Origin: CAZELM01 sp964512995 | GTDB lineage: Bacteria > CSSED10-310 | Length of the DNA stretch: 64,000 nt | Direction: 5' to 3' | Assembly: GCA_964512995.1 (NCBI GenBank) | Contig: CAZELM010000009.1 | Span: 39,726-103,725, forward strand | Shown: positions 31,963 to 39,800 of the stretch, one piece after another | Layout of the letters: each line of letters opens with the position of its first letter | Position numbering within the stretch: position 1 is the stretch's first letter | Notes under the pieces: generated by a model | What the model was told of the DNA's origin: nothing | The model's input: the letters and a program-made list of their open reading frames with translations, nothing else | Databases searched by the model: none | Made by a program: the position numbers and the translations under genes

Positions 31963-32352
31963 TTAGATCGCATTTTTAAAGCGCTTGCGAAACAAGAACC
32001 AACATACCGCCTCTCCCATAAGTGCGCCTACGCCAACAGCAAAGAATAACACTGAATAAGGAGCAACATCACCACTGGAGATAGCCATGACAACTGCGCT
32101 CAATCCTGACACAGAAAACCAGAGTGAAGTAAGACCAAAGAACCGCATAGCCCAGAGAATTGGTTTTGGTTCACGACGAAAAAGTTGGATGCCAAGGACA
32201 TACAACATTCCGAATAAGCTCCCCAAAAAGAAAAACGGGATATCTGTCCATTCAATTGTCGGCTGTGCGGAAGCAGCGGCTTCCAACACCCCTGGACCTG
32301 AAAACAGACCCACGATCACAACCCCAATTATGGTCCAGTGCCAAAGTTTCAT
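31963..32352 (-). CDS. Four-helix membrane protein of unknown function
   Basis: A 129-residue integral membrane protein with about four hydrophobic segments: HWTIIGVVIVGLFSG, IPFFFLGSLFGMLYVLGI, the stretch around GLSAVVMAISS and VLFFAVGVGALMGEAVCWF. I do not recognise a family. The start codon overlaps the stop of the truncated MazF fragment (ATGA), so it is co-translated in the mazE-mazF remnant unit. The 265 nt between here and the Mrr fragment hold no supported gene. The overlap suggests it replaced the 3' part of mazF in this unit. Confidence 0.6.
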   Translation of the reverse strand: MKLWHWTIIGVVIVGLFSGPGVLEAAASAQPTIEWTDIPFFFLGSLFGMLYVLGIQLFRREPKPILWAMRFFGLTSLWFSVSGLSAVVMAISSGDVAPYSVLFFAVGVGALMGEAVCWFLFRKRFKNAI

Positions 32353-32477
32353 TTATAGGATGATGGAGAAATGATGGCTGCTGGTCTTCGACCGGATTGT
32401 TCATGTCCAATCCGCGGATTCAGAGTAATCCAGACGATGTCACCCCGTTCCGGAACATATTCGTCTGATTTTACCAT
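32349..32477 (-). pseudogene. Truncated MazF toxin (N-terminal 42 residues)
   Basis: The ATG at 32477 overlaps the mazE-like stop by 7 nt and opens a 42-codon frame reading YVPERGDIVWITLNP and GHEQSGRRPAAIISP, the conserved start of the MazF/PemK RNase fold. It stops at TGA 32349-32351, which overlaps the next gene's ATG. Full-length MazF has about 110 residues, so most of the fold, including the C-terminal strands, is absent and the fragment is probably inactive. The frame is short and lies at a boundary with an unrelated membrane gene, so a deletion or recombination has removed the rest. Confidence 0.8.
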
Positions 32478-32707
32478 GCTTCGTTTCCTACCGGATCCGA
32501 GTAATTTACTTCTTCATGACGATTTTCATCCGTAATTCCCGCGACCAGTTCATCAAGGGTAAGCTTCTTTTTTGGTATAAGAATCAATTTCCCTTTCTGC
32601 AGATAAATTTCAACTGATGAATTTTCTTCAATTCCTATTTCCGCCGCAAAGGGACGGGGTATTCTAACCGCGAGGCTGTTTCCCCATTTTTGAACTTTTG
32701 CTTTCAT
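32471..32707 (-). CDS. MazE-family antitoxin (AbrB fold), partner of the truncated MazF
   Basis: A 78-residue antitoxin. The N-terminus KVQKWGNSLAVRIPRPFAAE is the AbrB/MazE swapped-hairpin DNA-binding domain, and the tail LTLDELVAGITDENRHEE is the acidic flexible segment that wraps MazF. It overlaps the mazF fragment by 7 nt. Since its toxin is truncated, it is an orphan here, though it might cross-talk with the intact MazEF at 44.7-45.2 kb. An AGGTGA site precedes the ATG. Confidence 0.9.
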   Translation of the reverse strand: MKAKVQKWGNSLAVRIPRPFAAEIGIEENSSVEIYLQKGKLILIPKKKLTLDELVAGITDENRHEEVNYSDPVGNEAW

Positions 32708-33063
32708 GTGTCACCTACGAATATTTCTTAGAAGATATATTTTGATGGAGGTGCCGTCAATTACGTTCATCGAGATCAATTCGGTACTGAAAACTCAGAT
32801 GCTGACTTCGATCTCGTGCCTTTCCGATTTCCGCTTTCCTGGAGATGTTATAACAGGATGTAAAATGGCAGATAAGAATATTATAGTGAGTTAACAGTTA
32901 AGGCAGATTTAACGGATGGCCTGTGTAAAAACGAGTGATGGCCTTCGAACACAAGGTGACGCTTCCAAGACTCGATCATGATGTGATCACAGGCGACGGA
33001 TCTGATTTTTACTTGCCTATTATTTCCTTTTCCATCAGAATCGGGATAGACAGGAGGAGCGGT
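32708..33063. other. 356-nt divergent intergenic region
   Basis: No supported gene is visible. A 62-codon open frame exists on the plus strand but lacks a site or a recognisable domain. The region separates mazE from the exported beta-helix protein, so it must hold promoters for both, but no clear -35/-10 pair is seen. An AGGAGGAG ribosome-binding site is at the right edge. Confidence 0.3.
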
Positions 33064-35037
33064 GTGAAGATTGGTGTGATCAGTTTTTATCTCATATTTC
33101 TGATTTCTATTTCCGCAAACAGTGCAATCATTCGGGTTCCGTATCAGTATGGAGATATCCAGACCGCCATCAACCATGCCCAATCGGGGGACTCCATCGT
33201 CGTCAGTGATGGAACATATATCGGGGATGCGAACCGGGATCTGGAATTTGATGGAAAAGCGGTTGTCCTTATGTCAGAAAACGGTCCGGATCGCTGTATT
33301 ATCGATTGCGAACGAACGGGTCGCGCTTTTTATTTTCATCATGCGGAGACGATTCAGACTGTGGTCCGGGGATTCTCCATCCGGAACGGTCTTGTGAGCA
33401 ACAGCGGAGGAGCCATCTACTGCCAGAACGCGTCTCCTTGGATCGATCAGTGTATCATATCCGGCAATACAGCCGATCATGGTGGTGGTATTCGCTGCTA
33501 TTATTCTTCACCAACTATTACCCGGTGTGTGATTACCAATAATTACGCCACAAATTATGGAGGAGGCGGCATTTTTTGTTATTCCAGCCAAACATCGGTA
33601 TCTGCTCCACATATCGAAGATTCCACTATTTCTCACAATTACAGCACGGGATTTGGTGGCGGGATCTGTTGTTATGCTGATTCAGCTCCCGTTCTCATCA
33701 ACAACACCATTTCCGAAAATACGGCTGTTCTGGACGGAGCGGGTATCTATGCCAATAATTCTCAGCCGCAGATCGATCGATGCAGTATATTGCATAATAT
33801 GACCATATCTGGGAATGGCGCTGGGTATTTCTGTTCCAACACATCATCCCCAATGACGAACTCCAGTCTTACCGGAAATATCGCTCAGGAAGGGAGTGGT
33901 GCGGGATTCTATTGCATTCACAGCTCCCTGCTGATCGCCAACTGTCTGTTTTCAGCCAATACGTCCAATAATGATATGGGAGGCGGATTTTCATGTACGA
34001 ATGGATCGCAGCCCACTCTTCTGCACTGTACATTTTCAGGCAATTTTTCGACCATCGGAGGAGGTGCAATCGCCTGTTTCGACTCCACCCCAACCATCCA
34101 TAACAGCATTCTCTGGAACAATGGATCAGAAGAAATAGCCATCTCCAATGGAAATCCCCAGATCCAGTATTCGGATGTGGCCGGTGGATGGGAAGGGCTG
34201 GGAAATATCAGTTTGGATCCACGATTTGTTTCGACTGAGACCGGAGCGTTTTATCTCAGTCAGATCGCATCCGGACAAGAATCGGACAGCCCGTGTGTCA
34301 ATACCGGGAGCTGTCTGGCTTCTCTGTCCTGTTTCAATATCCCGTCGGGAGAACTCTGCATGGATCTTTTAACAACGCGAACGGATGGAGGTGCGGATAC
34401 CGGACAGGCGGATATGGGATATCACGATGCCTCGAACCTGCCCACGCCTGAGCCGACGGCATCACCCATCTCAACCGCGACACATCCACCCGAAACACCA
34501 ACCCCCTCTCCGTCCGGGAGCCAGACTGCGACACATCCGCCAACAACAGAGCCCACTGCCTCTCCCACACAATCTCCCACCCGAACACCAACGGGTAATC
34601 CATCGACGACACAGACGCCGAGTCCCTCCCAGACACCTTCCCCGCCCGTTGCCACCGAGTCTCCCACCGCTCCATGCTCGGCATGGCGTGCCCAGATAAC
34701 GATGCCGAGTGATCGGTTCAGCCCGGGTGATCCATGCTGGTGCAATATCTCCATCTGCAATCCAGAAAACACAGAATATCGGGGAGTTCCGGTATTTGCC
34801 GTTCTGGATGTCTATGGATCCCTGTTTTTTGCTCCATCGTTCACATCATTTGATTATTTTTCGGTCAATATCCCATCCGGAACCATGGAATTGGCGGTAT
34901 TGCCGTTGTTTTATTGGCCTTCGCATGCTGGAACGGCAGAAAACATTCTCTGGTATGCCGGGATAACCGATCGAACAATGACAGAGCTTTGGTGTCAAAG
35001 CGTCTTCCGCTTTGGCTGGTACGAATCGTTTCCTTGA
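33064..35037 (+). CDS. Exported parallel beta-helix protein with P/T-rich linker and conserved C-terminal domain
   Basis: A 657-residue exported protein. I use GTG 33064, which follows AGGAGGAG; the frame is open upstream but has no site and no signal peptide. Residues 1-22 (VKIGVISFYLIFLISISANS) form a signal peptide. The body (about 25-440) is a right-handed beta-helix, with repeated NSGGAIYCQNASPWIDQCII-type rungs that start GGGI.C..S.P.I..C.I. Then come a Pro/Thr/Ser linker (about 465-535) and a C-terminal domain (about 540-657) with VFAVLDVYGSLFFAPSFTS and WYAG.T. The serine protease at 50090 has the same domain. It may be a surface polysaccharide-binding or degrading protein; activity is not shown. 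Confidence 0.8.
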   Translation: MKIGVISFYLIFLISISANSAIIRVPYQYGDIQTAINHAQSGDSIVVSDGTYIGDANRDLEFDGKAVVLMSENGPDRCIIDCERTGRAFYFHHAETIQTVVRGFSIRNGLVSNSGGAIYCQNASPWIDQCIISGNTADHGGGIRCYYSSPTITRCVITNNYATNYGGGGIFCYSSQTSVSAPHIEDSTISHNYSTGFGGGICCYADSAPVLINNTISENTAVLDGAGIYANNSQPQIDRCSILHNMTISGNGAGYFCSNTSSPMTNSSLTGNIAQEGSGAGFYCIHSSLLIANCLFSANTSNNDMGGGFSCTNGSQPTLLHCTFSGNFSTIGGGAIACFDSTPTIHNSILWNNGSEEIAISNGNPQIQYSDVAGGWEGLGNISLDPRFVSTETGAFYLSQIASGQESDSPCVNTGSCLASLSCFNIPSGELCMDLLTTRTDGGADTGQADMGYHDASNLPTPEPTASPISTATHPPETPTPSPSGSQTATHPPTTEPTASPTQSPTRTPTGNPSTTQTPSPSQTPSPPVATESPTAPCSAWRAQITMPSDRFSPGDPCWCNISICNPENTEYRGVPVFAVLDVYGSLFFAPSFTSFDYFSVNIPSGTMELAVLPLFYWPSHAGTAENILWYAGITDRTMTELWCQSVFRFGWYESFP

Positions 35038-35080
35038 TCACAATATATATTATATGACACGTTTAACGGTCCGCTAACAC

Positions 35081-35121
35081 CATCCTGTGTAATCCAATAG
35101 TAGTGGCATCTGCGGTTCAGA
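35081..35121. repeat. Dispersed repeat, diverged copy
   Basis: CATCCTGTGTAATCCAATAG followed by GCATCTGCGGTTCAGAAT matches, with changes, the units at 43498-43550 and 44538-44590. It lies directly after the beta-helix gene. The shared core is GTGTAATCC...CTG(A/T/C)GGTTCAGA. No coding role is evident. Confidence 0.6.
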
Positions 35122-35123
35122 AT

Positions 35124-36023
35124 TTACTCAGACGGTACCGGCTTCCGCAATGACGGTTTCCGAAGCGTTGCCCGGACTTCGAGCGCATTGTTTTCGTTGA
35201 ACCGGGTCATATCCACCTCCGGCATGTGCTGTTTCACCAGATCGACGACATCCTCGATCATCGACTCCAGAACAGCCACCGCCTGGGATGGTTCCTCCGT
35301 AAACACCGCCTGGATTCGTTGAAGCATATCCTCCGGTTTGATCGACATCCGGTTGAGATAATGTGCCAGCCATCGAGGCTCCAGCGGAGAAAAATACAGA
35401 TGATTCAACCCACCCAGGATCGCCATCAGTCGCTTGATCGTCATACAGAATGCATCATGGTAGAAGACGATCTCGTTTCGCTGGACGCCCTGGTTCAGCA
35501 CACATCCCCGCCAGAAAAACCCCAGATTCATCGTGACGATCTTGACCGCTAGTGGATGCGGATAGACCTCGACATCTTTCCGAAGCGTGGCATACAATTC
35601 GGATCCGTATATTGGAACAGCATCGAGAAATCCGTCGATCGTCTTGATCTTGTAAGGGGAAGGATCATATTTTTCGACCACATCAGCGGTGAGTTGGTTC
35701 CACTCATCGAGCGTTATGTGGCCAACTTCGAAAATCAGCGTGTCGAAATAATACAATTCCATTTGAATCGTTCCACCAGGATCGCTCATGACGAGTCGCA
35801 GGTCGCCGCCATATTCCGCCAACGGATGCGCCGTCAGAAACGCCGGATCGATCGTGTCCCAGTAAACGACCATGTCGATATCGGAGTATTGATCCGCCAG
35901 TCCCCGGCTTGGTGACCCTCCCAGCAAAATCATCCGGACATGACTGTTTGCGGAGTATACCCGAGATAATTCCTGAGCGAATGCAATGCGCCAGGCACTG
36001 GCTGTACGTTTTTCTGAGTCCAT
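35124..36023 (-). CDS. Nucleotidyltransferase-fold protein, 299 residues
   Basis: A 299-residue pol-beta superfamily nucleotidyltransferase. The signature MILLGGSPSRGLADQYSDID (about residues 31-50) is the GS-x10-DxD metal-binding motif, and MVVYWDT continues it. The rest (about 100-299) is alpha-helical and holds the conserved-looking HDAFCMTIKRLMAILGGLNH stretch, as in enzymes with a helical C-terminal domain. It resembles kanamycin-type nucleotidyltransferases and the DUF4037-like group, but no substrate can be named. It stands on its own in the accessory islet. No signal or membrane segment is evident. Confidence 0.8.
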   Translation of the reverse strand: MDSEKRTASAWRIAFAQELSRVYSANSHVRMILLGGSPSRGLADQYSDIDMVVYWDTIDPAFLTAHPLAEYGGDLRLVMSDPGGTIQMELYYFDTLIFEVGHITLDEWNQLTADVVEKYDPSPYKIKTIDGFLDAVPIYGSELYATLRKDVEVYPHPLAVKIVTMNLGFFWRGCVLNQGVQRNEIVFYHDAFCMTIKRLMAILGGLNHLYFSPLEPRWLAHYLNRMSIKPEDMLQRIQAVFTEEPSQAVAVLESMIEDVVDLVKQHMPEVDMTRFNENNALEVRATLRKPSLRKPVPSE

Positions 36024-36066
36024 TGTGTGTTCTCCTGTTCATGCACGTATTTACATTTTCTTAATG

Positions 36067-36420
36067 CTATTTATGAACCGCAAAACGGACACCGGTCTCC
36101 GTAACGACTACAAATCGATTGGGCAGAACTGAAGAGTGGTTCAGAAGTAACTTGCGGAGAATTTCGATTTTATTAGTGGATCGCTCGTTATCGAGTCGTA
36201 TCAATACAATACCTTTGTGCGGATGGTGCTCACGGTATACTTTCTCCCCGAAATCTTTATCATTTGTAATCAAGATCCATTCCTCCGTATTTGCTTTCTG
36301 GATGATCAGCGTATCTTCTAATCCTGGAGCTTCATCATATACAGAAAATACCTCATGATTATGTTTTCTGAGCCATTCTGCAACGGCCGGACCGGTACAC
36401 TCATCTACCAGAGATTTTAA
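36067..36420 (-). CDS. DUF5615 PIN-like toxin without a canonical start, in frame with DUF433
   Basis: A full-length DUF5615 sequence of about 117 residues is open from 36420 (KSLVDECTGPAVAEWLRK, ITNDKDFGEKVY and VLIRLDNERS) to the TAA at 36067. The expected first codon ATG is TTA here, and no ATG, GTG or TTG occurs in frame until TTG at 36273, which would drop the first acidic residue. The reading frame is the same as that of DUF433, separated only by its TAA stop (36421-36423). It is either a pseudogene with a lost start, translated by readthrough or reinitiation, or started at an unusual codon such as CTG 36409-36411. The family call is firm; expression is uncertain. Confidence 0.7.
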   Translation of the reverse strand, partial: LKSLVDECTGPAVAEWLRKHNHEVFSVYDEAPGLEDTLIIQKANTEEWILITNDKDFGEKVYREHHPHKGIVLIRLDNERSTNKIEILRKLLLNHSSVLPNRFVVVTETGVRFAVHK

Positions 36421-36669
36421 TTATGCTGTTTCTGTTTCGAAGGGCATGAAGGTCGTTTTTTCTAATGAGCGAGTGGCAAATAGCAGACAGGCGTATATAT
36501 CCTCTGGAGTTAGTCCACGGTACTCTTCAAGAATTTCCGACATGGTCGATCCATGCGCCAGCAAATTCAATATATACTCGACGCTTAAACGAGTTCCCTT
36601 AACAACAGGCTTCCCGACCAAAATTTTCGAATTCACTGCGATTCGATCCAAAAGGTGCTGATCATTCAT
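36421..36669 (-). CDS. DUF433 antitoxin-like protein, pair 2
   Basis: An 82-residue DUF433 protein with SKILVGKPVVKGTRLSVEYI, ILNLLAHGSTMSEILEEY and LTPEDIYACLLFATRS. A GGAGG site eight bases before the ATG is good. Its TAA stop is followed in the same frame by a complete DUF5615 sequence with no start codon, so translation of the partner depends on readthrough, reinitiation or a rare start. It probably binds DNA and represses the pair. It differs considerably from the DUF433 protein of pair 1. Confidence 0.85.
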   Translation of the reverse strand: MNDQHLLDRIAVNSKILVGKPVVKGTRLSVEYILNLLAHGSTMSEILEEYRGLTPEDIYACLLFATRSLEKTTFMPFETETA

Positions 36670-36806
36670 AATATATACCTCCAGTATTGATTATACATTA
36701 ATCGGTAAATTGAAAAAGTGATGATCGAAAAATCGACATACATGTAACCCAACGTATTTCATCGAATATGTTCAACCAATATTCAAACAGCCAGGTTTTT
36801 TCTCGA

Positions 36807-39800
36807 TCACACCTTGATCACCATGTCGCCGTCCAGCCGGCAGATCCCGGTTTTGCAAATCAGATAGACGCCTTCTTCGATGGCACACCGTCCACCCGAC
36901 GTCAGTCTCCGGATTCCAAAAACCCGTGCGGTTTCACGGACGAGATCGTCGACGGTCATGCTGAAGTGCAGGAGCATCACCTGTGCCGCTGCGTTGGCGA
37001 TCTCTTCCGGACAGATCTCCCCCACCGGACGACCAGTTTCCGAATCCACCCGGAAAATCTCGTATTTTTGAGTGACAAGCGCTTGAGTCCAGATGAATTC
37101 CCGTTCTCCGGACCGGCGGATCGGATAACCATGCGCCTGGACTGCCCGTTCGATGATCTCCCGGATGCGGCTCCCGGTTCGTTTCAGTCCCCAGCATGCC
37201 GCGACACGGGAACACAGTGTGTCCAGCAGGATCGGTGCTTCCACCTTGATAATGGCATCCATCAGACGGGCAATTTTTGCTCCATTTGCCGGATCATGGA
37301 ACGAACCCGTGAAGGTGTGCCGTGTCGCATCGTATCGTGTATATTCTGTCTGCCCCGGAAGTTTCAGCTCCACCGGAAATTCCATTCCGGACAAACCGCA
37401 ATCGGAGTGATGCGTTGGCGTGAACACAGTCCGTTGGCGATATGTTGAATCGGATGGTTCCGGAACCGGTTCCGCCTGCGGAAATCTCAAATCGGGAGGT
37501 GGATCCACATCTTGGGGAGTTGTGATGGTGCGGCTGTTCATGGCTTCCTGCAAGGCATGCTGAATCTTTGTCAATTCGATGGGCCTCTGGAGCCACCAGT
37601 CGTTCGACCAGATCCGCTGGAGCCGCCATCCCAGTCCTTCCAGCACCCGCTGCCGGATCCAGTCGCGATCCCGAGCCGACTTGGCGCTGCAGTAGTTTTT
37701 ACCATCACACTCGATCCCCAGGAGATACCGTCCCGGCGCATCCGGATCCCGAACCGCCAGATCGATTCGGTATCCGGAACATCCGACCTGCCGGTCCACC
37801 GAGTATCCAAGCCGGACCAGTTCGCTGCAGATCGATTGCTCAAACGGCTCATCTGTTACAGGATTGTGATGGGGATCAGAATCCTGCAATGCGATCGGAC
37901 CCCGTCTGGCATAATCGAGGAATGCCCGGAGATGATGGACGCCCGTGGATTTCGTCCGCGACAAATCGATCTGTTCGGGTCTGATCGTCGAGAAAACGAG
38001 CAACTGCTTACGGGCACGGGTGATCGCGACATTCAGCCGGCGTTCGCCGCCCTTGTTGTTGAGCGGACCAAAATTCATGCGCACCACGCCATTGGCATCG
38101 GGCCCATAACAGATCGAGAACAGAATGACATCCCGTTCATCCCCCTGGACCGTTTCCAGATTCTTCACGAATACCGGTTCGTGGACGCCGGTGAAAAATG
38201 GTTCGATGTCCGGGGTTTGCCCCCGGGCGGCATCCAGCAGATCTTCCACGAGCGTTTGTTGGGCCGTGCTGAACGTCACCACTCCCATTGATTCATTCTG
38301 CCGGAGGGGATCGCGCAGACGTTGAACGATTTCCGCGACAACCCGTTCTGCTTCCGGACGATTGGTGCGGGTTTTTCCATGATCGTAGACACCGTCCGGA
38401 ACCTCCCGCCACTGAACACCCAGCCATGTGTCCTCTGCGATGGCTGCGGGGAATGTGAGAAGCCGGTTTTCGTAATACTGCCGGTTGCTGAACGCGATCA
38501 GACTCTCGTGGCGGCTGCGATAATGCCAGTCCAGGCGCAGGGGCGTCAGGCCGGCGGCTTCGGATTCATCCAGAATGCTCTCCATCTCTTCCGGTAGATC
38601 CTCTTCCACAATATCTTCATCCGCTTTCATCCGTTCAAAGAAGGTTGTGGGTGGAAGCTGCCGGGAGTCTCCGACGACGATCAGTTGATGGCCACGCGCA
38701 ATGGCTCCAATGGCTTCATACGTCGGCATCTGAGAGGCTTCATCGAAAACGATCATGTCGAACCGGGGAAAGTCGACACCGATGAATTGTGCGACGGACA
38801 ACGGGCTCATCAGTACGCAGGGCTTGCATCTGGCCAGGGCATTCGGACATTCCTTGAAGATCTGGCGAATCGTTTTCCTGCCTCCTTGAACGAACCGCTG
38901 GAGGATTCCGGATTCCGAACTTGCCGGCGTTCGTTGACTCGATGCGATCAGGCGTGGAAGTCCCTGAGCGATCCGGCTGAAACTCTCGGTCTGCGTCAGA
39001 CGGGCGATTTTGGCTTCCTGCGCTTGAAACTCCCGGATTTTCAGATCGTGTTGTTTACCGATAAATCCGGATAATGATGGAATCGATCGGAGAATCGTTC
39101 GGATCCACCAGTCGGCAAAGGAATGCTCAAAAATATCATCCAGCCGATCCGCGCCGATCGTTCCGTTTTCCAGTGCGTCAATGATATCGTTGAGTTCATG
39201 ATCCACTGCTTTCACTCGTGCTTTCTGATAATACGCCCATTCGCGGAGCTGCGGGAGGTGTTCGGAAAGCGATCGGCAGGCTGTTTCCATTCGCCCGATC
39301 ATTCCGGACTGGGTCTCCCCTCCCCATGCGAGTGCCGGATCGAGATGAAGGATCGTTTCCAGGTGAGCCCGTGCAGTTTCGAGCTGATGGAAGAGATCCC
39401 GGAACGCTCCGGCCGCCTGACCATTGGGATTGTTTGGGGAAAAGGTCTGCGGGTGTTCCACTGCCATATCAATCCAGGTGGTCCGCTGTTTTGTTTTCTC
39501 CTGTGGAGTGGCTCCCGGCGCTTCATCCAGCAGGATACGATAGGCACCGGCCCATTCGATGACATGGTCGAGATTGATCCAGTCGGAATCCAGTCCCTGC
39601 CAGAATGAGCCGAAATACTTGCTCAGAAAATCGTTCCGCTCGTCCAGTTTGGCGATATTCATCCGCAACGCGAGCGCCGTATTCAGGTTTTCTTCCAGAA
39701 TATTCCAGTCCATTTTGCGTTTCTGATCGTTGGAGACGCTCCGGAGCGTTTTCCTTACAACGCTGCCCAGACGCCATCGTTTCAGAAACCAGGATGTTTT

